This document shows, one piece after another, positions 9,160 to 18,400 of a stretch of 64,000 nucleotides of DNA. How positions within the stretch are numbered: position 1 is the stretch's first letter; the number at the start of each line of letters is the position of its first letter. The notes under the pieces were generated by a model. It was given only the letters and a program-made list of their open reading frames with translations. It was not told the origin of the DNA and did not search any database. The stretch covers positions 1 through 64,000 of the forward strand of contig NZ_PBSH01000036.1 of NCBI RefSeq assembly GCF_002726155.1, read 5' to 3'. The stretch is from Alcanivorax sp. (GTDB taxonomy: Bacteria; Pseudomonadota; Gammaproteobacteria; Pseudomonadales; Alcanivoracaceae). A program made the position numbers and the translations under genes.

Positions 9160-9585
9160 TTACTGAACGTCGCGCCAATTGATGTCCGCGTCGGAGCCTT
9201 CACCGCCCTCAACACCATCGGCGCCCATGGACAGCAGATCGAACGGCCCTTCAACCCCGGGGCTGATGTAAACGTAATCGTTGTTCCAGGCATCCAGGGG
9301 GACTTTCGGCAGGTAGCCGCCATCAGGCCATTTGCGGGCTGAATTGGGACGTTCCACCAAGCCGTTGAGACCCTCTTCACTGGTGGGGTAACTGCCATTG
9401 TTGAACTTGTAGAGGTCCAGCTGCTGGACGATCTTGCCCATATTGGCCTTGGTCAGATCCACCTTGGCGGCTTCACCCTGCCCGATCACGTTGGGCACAA
9501 TCACCGCAGCCAACAGACCAATAATGGCCACCACCACCATAATTTCCAGCAGGGTAAACCCCGACATGGCACGCTTTGCTTTCAT
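9160..9585 (-). CDS. gspG: type II secretion system major pseudopilin G
   Basis: A 141-residue major pseudopilin: leader MKAKRAMSG, then FTLLEIMVVVAIIGLLAAVIVPNVIGQ. The globular core contains KIVQQLDLYKFNNGSYPTSEEGL and WGN-like region VPLDAWNNDYVYISPG, both diagnostic for GspG and part of the calcium-binding C-terminal loop. It is the main subunit of the pseudopilus that pushes substrate through the secretin. It follows gspF by 9 nt with an AAGG ribosome binding site just ahead of the ATG. Confidence 0.95.
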   Translation of the reverse strand: MKAKRAMSGFTLLEIMVVVAIIGLLAAVIVPNVIGQGEAAKVDLTKANMGKIVQQLDLYKFNNGSYPTSEEGLNGLVERPNSARKWPDGGYLPKVPLDAWNNDYVYISPGVEGPFDLLSMGADGVEGGEGSDADINWRDVQ

Positions 9586-9594
9586 TCCTTCACC

Positions 9595-10812
9595 TTAACC
9601 GGCTAGTAAGTTATTCATTTGCATGATCGGCAGCATGACCGACAGGACGATCATTACAACCACCCCTGCCATCACCAGCAGCATGATCGGGCCAAGCAGC
9701 CCCACCATGGTATTGATCGTGCTACTCAGTTCCCGTTCCTGATAATCCGCAGCCCGGGTCAACATATTGTCCAGTTCACCGCTGGCCTCACCGCTGGCAA
9801 TCATCTGCACCAGCATGGGCGGAAAGTAGCCGCTGGCATCCAGGGCGCGGCTGAGGCTGCCGCCCTCGCGAACCTTGGCGGCGGCATTTTTCACCGCGTT
9901 GCGGACCGCCAGATTGCCTACCACCTGGGCGGCGATAAACAGGGCATCCACCAGCGGCACACCGGAGCGTCCCAAGATGCCCAATGTGCTGGCCAGCCGG
10001 GCACTGTCGCCAGCGCGCAGCATCGTGCCCACCAGTGGCATATTCACTAACCGCTGATGTACCCGCAAGCGGAAACGCGGGTCACGCATGGCGCGCATGA
10101 AGACCACCACAGCCACCACGATCAACAGCACCACCAACCAGCCCCAGCCACGGGCAAAATCACTCATGGCCATGACAATGCGTGTGAGCAATGGCAACGC
10201 CTGGTCCCGCCCTTCGAACACGGCCACCAACTTGGGTACCACGAAGGTCATCATCAGCATGATCACGATGGAAGCAAACACCATGATGAAGGCGGGATAA
10301 ATCATCGCCTGGGCCACGGATCGCCCGGTATCATGGCGGGTTTCCAGATAATCCGCGAGCTGTTCGAGTACCTGTTCCAGGTGGCCACTCTGTTCACCGG
10401 CAGCCACAGTGGCACGGTACATTTCAGGGAAGGCGCGGGGAAAGGACTCGAAACTGCGCGCCAGGCTGTAGCCTTCACGCACTTTGGCACGCACGGCGAG
10501 CATGATGCGCTCAATGCGGTCATTGGCGGCCTGCTTGGAAACCGCAGACAGGGCCTGCTCCACAGGCAGGCCGGATTTCAACAGCGTGGCCAGCTGGCGG
10601 GTAATCAGCGCCTGTTCGGCGCCATTGATCTTGCCGGAGCCGGCAAAACGGCCCATTCCCTGGCTGTTGGTATCGCTGGCTTCGTTAACCTCCAGCGGGA
10701 CCCAGCCCTTGTCACGGAGTTGCTGACGAACCTGGCGGGCACTGTCTGCTTCCAGAGTGCCTTTGTTGATTTTGCCCCTGTGATCCAGGGATCGGTATTC
10801 GAATGCTGGCAT
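9595..10812 (-). CDS. gspF: type II secretion system inner membrane protein F
   Basis: A 405-residue platform protein with the N-terminal MPAFEYRSLDHRGKINKGTLEADSA seen in GspF/PilC, two cytoplasmic GspF repeats (about 70-195 and 272-395) and three membrane helices (about 170-192, 222-242 and 372-395). The repeat motif ANGEQSGHLEQVL-like sequence VAAGEQSGHLEQVLEQLADYLE and IASGEASGELDNML are present in the two copies. GspF links the GspE ATPase to the pseudopilins. It begins 15 nt after the gspE stop. Confidence 0.95.
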   Translation of the reverse strand: MPAFEYRSLDHRGKINKGTLEADSARQVRQQLRDKGWVPLEVNEASDTNSQGMGRFAGSGKINGAEQALITRQLATLLKSGLPVEQALSAVSKQAANDRIERIMLAVRAKVREGYSLARSFESFPRAFPEMYRATVAAGEQSGHLEQVLEQLADYLETRHDTGRSVAQAMIYPAFIMVFASIVIMLMMTFVVPKLVAVFEGRDQALPLLTRIVMAMSDFARGWGWLVVLLIVVAVVVFMRAMRDPRFRLRVHQRLVNMPLVGTMLRAGDSARLASTLGILGRSGVPLVDALFIAAQVVGNLAVRNAVKNAAAKVREGGSLSRALDASGYFPPMLVQMIASGEASGELDNMLTRAADYQERELSSTINTMVGLLGPIMLLVMAGVVVMIVLSVMLPIMQMNNLLAG

Positions 10813-10827
10813 GCGGCTGCTGTCCCG

Positions 10828-12330
10828 TCAGTCCTCGCGGGTCACCCGCAGGACCTCTTCTACACTGGTATGTCCGCCGAGCACTTTGCGCCAGCCATCC
10901 TCACGAATGCCACTGGTCAGTGTCCGGGCATGGCGGTTAAGTTCCAGCTCGCCGGCGCGGTCGTGGATCAACTGGCGCAGGGTGTCATCCACCAGCACCA
11001 GTTCGTAAATCCCGGTACGGCCCCGGTATCCCTGATTATTACAGGCTTCACAGCCATTAGGGTGATACAGCGTACAACTTTCATTGGCCGGAAGGCCCAG
11101 CATTTCCAACTCGCTGGCACTGGCCTGGTACGGGGTTTTGCAATCATCACAGAGGACTCGCACCAGCCGCTGGGCCAACGAGCCCAGCAGGGAGCTGGAG
11201 AGCAGAAACGGCTCAATGCCCATATCCTGCAAACGAGTGACCGCCCCCACCGCCGTATTGGTGTGCAGGGTAGACAGAACAAGGTGACCGGTGAGAGAGG
11301 CCTGCACCGCAATTTCAGCGGTTTCCAGATCCCGGATCTCACCCACCATGACCACATCCGGATCCTGGCGAAGAATGGCGCGCAGGCCACGGGCAAAGGT
11401 CATATCGACCTTGGTGTTGACCTGGGTCTGACCGATCCCTTCCAGCTGATACTCAATGGGGTCTTCCACCGTCAGGATATTGCGGGAGCTGTCGTTGAGT
11501 TCGGTCAGCGAAGCATAAAGCGTGGTGGTTTTACCGGAGCCAGTCGGGCCGGTGACCAGAATAATGCCGTGGGGCTTATGGATCAGCTCGCGCATGTGGG
11601 CATCACAGGTCTCGCCCATGCCCAGGTGGGACACCTGCAGGCGCCCCGCCTGCTTGTCCAGCAGCCGCAGCACCACCCGCTCACCGTTACTGGCGGGCAT
11701 GGTGGATACCCGTACATCCACGTCCCGGCCACCAATGCGCAGGGAAATCCGGCCATCCTGGGGAATCCGCTTTTCAGCGATGTCCATACGCGCCATCACC
11801 TTGATCCGCGAGACCAGCAACGGCGCCAACTCCCGTTTCGGGGTCAGTACTTCACGGAGCACACCATCTACCCGCATGCGCACTACCAGGCGGCGCTCGA
11901 AGGTTTCCACATGGATATCCGACGCATCTTCGCGAATGGCTTCCTGCAGCAAGGCATTAATCAACCGGATGATGGGCGCGTCGTCCTCCTGCTCCAGCAA
12001 ATCCGAGGTTTCAGGCAGGGAATCCGCCAGGCTGGCCAGGTCGAGCCCTTCCAGATCATCCGCCGCTTCTGCCGCCGCGCCGCGCTGCTGTTCATAGGTG
12101 ATCGCCATGGCGGCAGTGAAGGCGGTATCGTCCATGGGCACCAGGCGCGGCAGGCGCCCGATGTGGCGCTGCACTTCACCCAAGGCGGCCACGGAAACAT
12201 CCTGCCGGTGGCACAGCTCTTTGTGACCATCACGCTCGCGCAACAGGACACCATAGCGCCGCGCGAAGCCATAAGGCAGCAGCGACGGAGGAAGTTCCAT
12301 ATTTTCCGGCGTCTCCAGATGCTCAGTCAT
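10828..12330 (-). CDS. gspE: type II secretion system ATPase E
   Basis: A 500-residue secretion ATPase: N-terminal domains that bind GspL, a PAS-like N2 domain (about 118-235) and a RecA-like domain with Walker [13 protein letters not shown] at 261-272, the Asp box [10 protein letters not shown] and Walker [11 protein letters not shown]. Two Cys pairs (CDDC and CEAC) near residues 393-435 give the four-Cys zinc knob typical of GspE/XcpR. It powers pseudopilus assembly from the cytoplasmic face. Its ATG lies 3 nt after the stop of the receiver-PAS-PilZ gene, so the secretion operon and the signalling genes are probably read together. Confidence 0.96.
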   Translation of the reverse strand: MTEHLETPENMELPPSLLPYGFARRYGVLLRERDGHKELCHRQDVSVAALGEVQRHIGRLPRLVPMDDTAFTAAMAITYEQQRGAAAEAADDLEGLDLASLADSLPETSDLLEQEDDAPIIRLINALLQEAIREDASDIHVETFERRLVVRMRVDGVLREVLTPKRELAPLLVSRIKVMARMDIAEKRIPQDGRISLRIGGRDVDVRVSTMPASNGERVVLRLLDKQAGRLQVSHLGMGETCDAHMRELIHKPHGIILVTGPTGSGKTTTLYASLTELNDSSRNILTVEDPIEYQLEGIGQTQVNTKVDMTFARGLRAILRQDPDVVMVGEIRDLETAEIAVQASLTGHLVLSTLHTNTAVGAVTRLQDMGIEPFLLSSSLLGSLAQRLVRVLCDDCKTPYQASASELEMLGLPANESCTLYHPNGCEACNNQGYRGRTGIYELVLVDDTLRQLIHDRAGELELNRHARTLTSGIREDGWRKVLGGHTSVEEVLRVTRED

Positions 12331-12333
12331 AGC

Positions 12334-13470
12334 TCAGTATTTTTCCATTAGGTTCTCGACCACATCGCGAGTGACCGCATTCAGCGTCAGGAACTGAAAG
12401 CCCACCTGGTACTCGCCGGGGGCATCCAGGGTTTCAGCCCAGACCACCCGGGCATCGAAACTGACCGTATTGACCCCGGCGATCTGGTCCGGCAATACCA
12501 TACCCAACTGCAATTCTTCGCCATGGGGCAGTTCCCGGCGGGAAAACAGCTTGAAGCCATCCACGCTCAGGTTCATCAAGCGCCCCACGTTACCACCGGT
12601 GCTGCGATCAAACACTACCATCTCGCGGAACAGTTTCTTGCGGGGGTTGCGGCGGTGGTCGCGGGCGCTGTCCTTGACGCCGTTTTCGTCATCGGCGGGA
12701 CGCAGCACCACCACCACGCCCGTAACGGTGCCGGCGTCATCGGTAATGGCATTGGCACGCACCGACAAGGCCAGCAGCCCGTTTTCGTCCGCTGTATACA
12801 GGCTGTGCTCGTTTTTCCAGCTTTCACTCTGCATACAGGCCTCCCGCAGTGGGGAGTCATCCCAGCCCCAGCGCTGCTTGCCGGCATCATCATTGAACAA
12901 CAGGTCCGCGATATCCCTGCCCACCAGGGCGTCGCGGCTCTGTCGCAACAGGGCGCAAGCGGCCTCATTGCAAAAGGTGACCCTGCCCTGGGCATTGGCA
13001 CCAATCAGGGCTTCGCCCAAGGCATGCAGCAAGCGCTCGTTCTCATCCTTGAGCCGCTTCATCTGCACCACCGCCTGTTGAAGCTTGCGGCGCTGACGAT
13101 CAAGTTCCAGGAAAACGCTAACCTTGGCTTCGAGTATTTTCTGATCAATGGGCTTGAACAGATAGTCCACCGCGCCACATTCGTAGCCCTTGAAGACATA
13201 CTTCTGTTCTTTGGAAATCGCCGTAACGAAAATAATCGGAATATGGCGGGTTTTCTTGTTCTTGCGCATGAGTTCGGCCACTTCGAACCCATCCATCTCT
13301 GGCATCTGCACATCCAGCAGTACCAGCGCGAAATCGTGTTTCAGGGCGAGAGACAAGGCCTCGTTACCTGACTGGGCCATGACCAGATTGCGGCCGTCAG
13401 CATCCAGAATCGCTTCCAACGCGATCAGGTTTTCCCTGTGATCGTCCACAACCAAAATATTTTGTTTCAT
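12334..13470 (-). CDS. response regulator: receiver-PAS-PilZ
   Basis: A 378-residue protein from the ATG at 13470 (the frame opens upstream to 13545 but would overlap the CheB gene). Domain order: receiver at 1-120 with phospho-acceptor Asp53 in LLDVQMPEMDG and the KP Lys in YLFKPID; a coiled-coil linker at 120-148; a PAS domain at about 148-265; and a PilZ domain at about 283-378. The PilZ domain has both c-di-GMP signatures, RRNPR and NLSVDG, so binding of c-di-GMP is likely. The receiver is a close relative of that at 14056. The design suggests a protein that integrates phosphorylation, a small ligand or redox signal and c-di-GMP. It abuts gspE, which makes type II secretion or surface behaviour its most likely target (inference). 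Confidence 0.85.
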   Translation of the reverse strand: MKQNILVVDDHRENLIALEAILDADGRNLVMAQSGNEALSLALKHDFALVLLDVQMPEMDGFEVAELMRKNKKTRHIPIIFVTAISKEQKYVFKGYECGAVDYLFKPIDQKILEAKVSVFLELDRQRRKLQQAVVQMKRLKDENERLLHALGEALIGANAQGRVTFCNEAACALLRQSRDALVGRDIADLLFNDDAGKQRWGWDDSPLREACMQSESWKNEHSLYTADENGLLALSVRANAITDDAGTVTGVVVVLRPADDENGVKDSARDHRRNPRKKLFREMVVFDRSTGGNVGRLMNLSVDGFKLFSRRELPHGEELQLGMVLPDQIAGVNTVSFDARVVWAETLDAPGEYQVGFQFLTLNAVTRDVVENLMEKY

Positions 13471-13477
13471 AGGCTTA

Positions 13478-14059
13478 CTACCCTGCAACCTGTTCCGCCA
13501 AAAAGGGCCCGATTGCCTCAAGATCGAGTACCCTGGAAATCGCACCTGTTGTTATTGCCGCTTCGGGCATTGCGGGTGCTTCCGAGCTCACCGGTGACTG
13601 GGCGATGGTATATCCGCCTCTACGGTGTATGTATTCCATGCCTGCAGCGCCGTCTTCATTGGCCCCCGTTAGGATCACTCCCAACAAGTGGCGGCCATAA
13701 ACCGCGCCGGCAGAGTAAAACAGTTCATCTATTGCTGGCCGGGAAAAGAGTACAGGCCTTCCTGTAGAGAAAGCCAGTGTCTGGTCCTCTTCCACCAACA
13801 TATGGTAGCCCGGTGGCGCCACATAAACATGCCCGCCGAGGATGGGCTCCTTGTCTTCCGGGGCCACCACCGGCAGTGCGCAATACCGGGCCAACAGCCA
13901 CGGCATGCGATTATCCGCGCTGGCATGCTGGTGTTGAACCAGCATGATCGGCAACGGAAAATTTTCGGGAAGCGCCGACAGGATGCGCGTGTAGGCATTC
14001 AGCCCGCCCCACGACGCGCCCATTACGATTGCCCTGACTGCTCCCTTGCGAGTGCTCAC
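13478..14059 (-). CDS. cheB: CheB-type methylesterase, catalytic domain only
   Basis: A 193-residue protein that consists only of the CheB methylesterase domain. The catalytic triad residues are all visible: Ser16 in GASWGG, His43 in VQHQH and Asp136 in LTGANEDGAAG. CheB removes methyl groups from glutamate side chains and deamidates Gln in chemoreceptors. The N-terminal receiver domain of classical CheB is absent; instead a single-domain receiver is encoded just upstream and overlaps it by 4 nt, as if the two halves were split. No chemoreceptor is encoded in the window, so the substrate could be the coiled-coil part of the neighbouring hybrid kinase. Confidence 0.88.
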   Translation of the reverse strand: MSTRKGAVRAIVMGASWGGLNAYTRILSALPENFPLPIMLVQHQHASADNRMPWLLARYCALPVVAPEDKEPILGGHVYVAPPGYHMLVEEDQTLAFSTGRPVLFSRPAIDELFYSAGAVYGRHLLGVILTGANEDGAAGMEYIHRRGGYTIAQSPVSSEAPAMPEAAITTGAISRVLDLEAIGPFLAEQVAG

Positions 14060-14538
14060 GATGAGTGGCCGCTGCCCTCCTCGCCTCGGGTCTTGCCAGC
14101 TTCATAGGCAGCACGGTGCGCCTGTGCTTCTTTGAGCTTGGCCTGGAGTTCACGGCGCTGCTTGTCCAGCCCCAGGAAAAAATCCACCTTGCTCTTGAGG
14201 ATCAACGGATCCAGGGGTTTGAACAGATAATCCACCGCCCCGGCCTGATACCCTTTAAAAACGTATTTCTTTTCCTTGCTAATCGCCGTCACGAAGATAA
14301 TGGGAATGGTCTGGGTGTCCTTGCGCTGGCGCATCAGCTCGGCCACTTCGAAACCGTCCATGCCCGGCATCTGCACGTCCAGCAGCACCAGGGAAATATC
14401 TTCCTTAAGCAGAATTTTCAGCGCCTCCTGCCCGGAGTGCGCTTTCAGGAGGGTTCGCCCCTCCCCTTCGAGGACGGCCTCAAGCGACACCAAGTTGGCC
14501 GGCTGATCATCCACCAATAGCAGTTTCTGCTCAATCAT
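14056..14538 (-). CDS. single-domain response regulator
   Basis: A 160-residue protein with one receiver domain (residues 4-125): acidic pocket VDD at 9-11, phospho-acceptor Asp54 in LLDVQMPGMDG, Thr in FVTAIS and Lys in LFKPLD. It ends in a charged helical tail of about 35 residues. It shares long identical stretches with the receiver of the gene at 12334, so the two look like a tandem duplication. Its stop overlaps the start of the stand-alone CheB domain by 4 nt, suggesting that it supplies the regulatory half of a split CheB. Confidence 0.88.
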   Translation of the reverse strand: MIEQKLLLVDDQPANLVSLEAVLEGEGRTLLKAHSGQEALKILLKEDISLVLLDVQMPGMDGFEVAELMRQRKDTQTIPIIFVTAISKEKKYVFKGYQAGAVDYLFKPLDPLILKSKVDFFLGLDKQRRELQAKLKEAQAHRAAYEAGKTRGEEGSGHSS

Positions 14539-14551
14539 CGGTTGTCTCTAG

Positions 14552-15415
14552 TCATGCGTGGTGTGGAAACTGCCGCTTGCGAAAGATTCGCAACGACTTG
14601 TTGATAACATCGAACGTGTCTTCCTGGCCGCTGAACCGCAGGCTTTCCTTGGTTCCCAGGCACAGGTAGCCGCCCATATCCAGGCTCTCGCTGAAAAGCC
14701 TGATCACTCTTTCCTGCAAAGGCCGATCAAAGTAGATCAATACATTGCGGCACAGGATAACGTGCATTTCCCCAAAGACCTGATCCGTTGCCAAGTCGTG
14801 ATCGGCAAAAACGATATTGCGTTTCAGCCGCTGCTCCATGATCACGCTGTCATAACGTGCAGTGAAATAATCAGACAGAGAGTGTTTGCCACCGGCACGC
14901 CGGTAGTTATCTCCATACTGTTTAACCGCTTCGATGGAGTAAATGCCTTTCTTGGCTGACGCCAACACGTTCTTGTCGATGTCGGTGGCATAGATCATGG
15001 CCCGATCGTAGAGCCCCTCCTCTTCCAGCAAAATAGCCATGGAATAGATTTCTTCGCCGGTAGAGCAGCCGGCATGCCAGATCTTGATAAACGGAAACGT
15101 CTTCAGAACCGGTACAACGTCTTCCCGAAAGGCACGGTAAAAATCCGGGTCCCGGTACATTTCCGTCACATTCACGGTCAGGTCGTTGAGCAGCGTCACG
15201 AAGAAGGGCCGGTCGCGCAGAACCTTGTCGGTCATTTCCATGATCGATGCAAAACCTGACATGGTCAGGCGATGCATGATTCGACGCCGCATGGAAGCGC
15301 GGCTATAGGACCGGAAGTCGTAGCCGTACATCTGGTAGATCGCCTCAAGCAACAGGCGAATTTCGATGTCCTCGACACTGACTTCGTCATCGTCGATCGG
15401 GTATGTTTCAGCCAT
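14552..15415 (-). CDS. cheR: CheR-type methyltransferase
   Basis: A 287-residue protein with a helical N-terminal domain (YDFRSYSRASMRRRIMHRL at about 34-52) and a SAM-dependent methyltransferase domain carrying KIWHAGCSTGEEIYSMA, the CheR version of motif I. VILCRNVLIYFD later in the protein is the conserved CheR motif. CheR methylates glutamates on chemoreceptors with S-adenosylmethionine. It is 13 nt upstream of the single-domain receiver on the same strand and 60 nt after the hybrid kinase, so it belongs to the same unit. There is no C-terminal pentapeptide-binding or TPR domain. Confidence 0.93.
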   Translation of the reverse strand: MAETYPIDDDEVSVEDIEIRLLLEAIYQMYGYDFRSYSRASMRRRIMHRLTMSGFASIMEMTDKVLRDRPFFVTLLNDLTVNVTEMYRDPDFYRAFREDVVPVLKTFPFIKIWHAGCSTGEEIYSMAILLEEEGLYDRAMIYATDIDKNVLASAKKGIYSIEAVKQYGDNYRRAGGKHSLSDYFTARYDSVIMEQRLKRNIVFADHDLATDQVFGEMHVILCRNVLIYFDRPLQERVIRLFSESLDMGGYLCLGTKESLRFSGQEDTFDVINKSLRIFRKRQFPHHA

Positions 15416-15475
15416 AACGCTATTCCGCCACGGTTCTCGTCTTTATAAAGTGACTGCGGGCACGTTTTGCGCCCA

Positions 15476-18400
15476 CTACTTGTGCAGCCAGACCCGTAGC
15501 AACGAGGTAAGCTTTGCCATATCGATGGGCTTGGAGCAGTAATCATTGGCCCCGGCTTCGATGCACTTGGCGCGGTCGTCCTTCATCGCCTTGGCGGTCA
15601 GCGCCAACATCGGCAGCTTGCTGAAACGAGCCTGTTCACGAATCCGGCCCATGGCTTCATAGCCATCCATTTCCGGCATCATGATATCCATCAGCACAAT
15701 GTCGATGGACGGATTATCATCCAGCGACTCCAACGCCTCGCGGCCATTGTTGGCAATGCTGATGGCAAAGCCCAACTCCTCCAGCTGCGCAGACAATGCA
15801 TAGATATTGCGCATGTCATCATCCACCAGAAGCAATTGCTTGCCTTCGAAAATATCGTCGCGATGCTCGATGGATTCCGCTGTCGGGCGACGATTGGCCG
15901 GCAAGGTGGACTCAAGCCAGTGCAGGAACAGGGACGCTTCATTGAGCAACCGCTCGTGAGAGCGCTCCGTCTTGAGGATGATGCGGTCCGCATACTTGCG
16001 CAGTTTCGCTTCTTCTTCGCGGGTCATGTCCTTGCCGGTATAGACCACCACAGGAACACTGTCGTAGTCGTCGCTGGCATGGAGTTTTTCCAGCAGTTCG
16101 AAACCGCTCATGTCCGGCAACGTCAAATCCAGGATCATGCAGTCGAACACGGTATTCTGCAGGGCATCCAGGGCTTGTTGACCACTGGTGGCCGCTGTGA
16201 TTTCCACACCTTTCTGGTCAAACAGTTCACGAATGCTTTCGTGCTGGATTTCACTGTCTTCCACCACCAGAAGGCGGCGCACATTGGTTTCAATCGCCCC
16301 TTCAATCTTGGCGAACGCAGAGAGAATGTCGTCCTGATTCGCCGGCTTGGTCATGAAGTCCAGCGCACCCAGTTCCAGCGCCTTCTTGCGCTCATCACGC
16401 CCGGACAGGAAATGCACCGGGATGTCCTTGGTACGCGGATCAGCCTTGAGCCTTTCCATGACTTCCCAACCGTCGATACCCGGTAAACCGATATCCAGAA
16501 TAATCGCGCTGGGACGGTAATGACTGGCGTATTCCAGGCCATCCTCGCCATCGTGGCAGATATGCCCTTCCAGACCGTAATCCGATGCCAGTTCCACCAG
16601 TACCCGGGCAAATTCTTCATCATCTTCGACGATCAGTACGGTTTTCTCGCGGACCACGAAGTCATCGTTTCCGGTATCCAACGGGGTCATTGACGCAGTG
16701 TGGGCTTCCGCATTGCTGCCGATACCTTCATCGGCGTGGCTGGCAGCGGCATTGTTGATTTCCAGCGCATCAGCACTGCCCACGGGCAGATAGAGCATAA
16801 AGGTGGATCCCTGACCTTCACCGTCACTGTGCAGGCCAATTTCCCCGCCCAGCAACCGTGCCAGTTCGCGGGAAATGGTCAGGCCCAGGCCGGTACCGCC
16901 GTATTTGCGACTGGTGGTACCGTCCGCTTGCTGGAAAGCCTCGAAAATCAGCTTCTGTTTTTCATCCGCGATCCCGGTGCCGGTATCAATCACCGCAAAT
17001 TTCAGCGTCTGCCCCGGAACAAGATGGCGTGAAGGCAGGGTTTCGCCAACGTCAGGTTGTGTAATACTCAACGTCACCGAGCCCTGCTCGGTGAATTTCA
17101 GTGCGTTGGAAAGCAGGTTCTTGATGATCTGTTCAAGGCGCTGGCGGTCCGTGTAGAAGTGTTCAGGCAGCGTATCGCCAAGCTCGACCTTGAAGTCCAG
17201 GTTGCGGCTTTCGGCCACGTGGGCAAAATTGCGGCGGAAATGTTCGACAATTTCCGGCGGCGACAAGTCGTCGATAATGACATCCATTTTGCCTTCCTCG
17301 ATCTTGGAAATATCAAGGATGTCATTGATCAGGCTAAGCAGGTCAGCCCCTGCAGAATGAATAACCTGGGCGTGCTCGACCTGCTTTTCTTCCAGGTTGC
17401 CGCGTTTGTTCTGCCCCAGGGCATTGGACAGAATCAGAATCGAGTTGAGCGGTGTGCGCAACTCGTGGCTCATGGTGGACAGGAATTCGGATTTATAGCG
17501 TGAAGACATCTCCAGCTCGCGAATCTTGTCTTCCAGCTCATGACGTAATAGCTCGAGCTCGTCATTCTTCTGGGCCATTTCAGATTTTTGCTCGGTGAGC
17601 ATGCGCGCCTGGGCTTCGAGCTCTTCATTGGTAACGCGCAGCTCTTCCTGTTGGGCTTGCAGGCTTTCTTCAGACGCCCGCAACGCCTGGGTCTGTGACT
17701 CCAGCTCTTCGTTGATTGCTTTTAGTTCTTCCTGTTGTTGTTGCAGGCGAGATTCAGACGCAGACAGCTCCATGGCCTGCTCTTCAAGATCTTCATTGGC
17801 CTGGGCCATTTCCGTTTTTTGCCGTTCCAGAGCATCGGCCTGGGACTGCGTTTGCTCCAGCATCAGGGCCAGGCGGAAACGGCTTTGTGCACTATGCAAC
17901 GACACAGAAATGACCGCCACGCACTGCTCCATAAAGGCCAGATCGTCATTGCTGAAGTCACGGAATGCACCAATTTCCAGCACCCCTTTCACTTCGTCTT
18001 CATGGACAATGGGCATCACCATGACATTGCGTGGCTGGCCGGCACCGGTGCCGGAAGCAATGCTGATGTAATCATCCGGCACTTGCTCCAGCAGAATGCT
18101 CTTGCGCTCCAGGGCGCACTGCCCCACCAGGGATTCCCCCAGACGAAATTCATTGGCCAGATGCTTACGCCGCTGCATGGCATAGGAGCTGCTCAGACTG
18201 AGCAGCTCCGTGTCAGGGTCATAGCTGTAAAATGCGCCCACCTGCGCCTCGACCACCGGCACCAAGAAACTCAGCATGTTGTTACCGAGCTGCTCGAATC
18301 CCATCTCCCCGCGCATGCGGTTATTCAGTTCAGCCAGATGGTTCTTCACCGTTTCCTGGCGCCGGTCTTCCGTATGCCGAGCCACCAGCGCATCACGCAT

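Noticed and set aside
10057..12351. A 764-codon open frame on the plus strand over gspF and gspE
   Set aside because: It is antisense to two certain genes; its translation is rich in His, Gln and Gly as typical of the reverse of GC-rich coding DNA and resembles no family.
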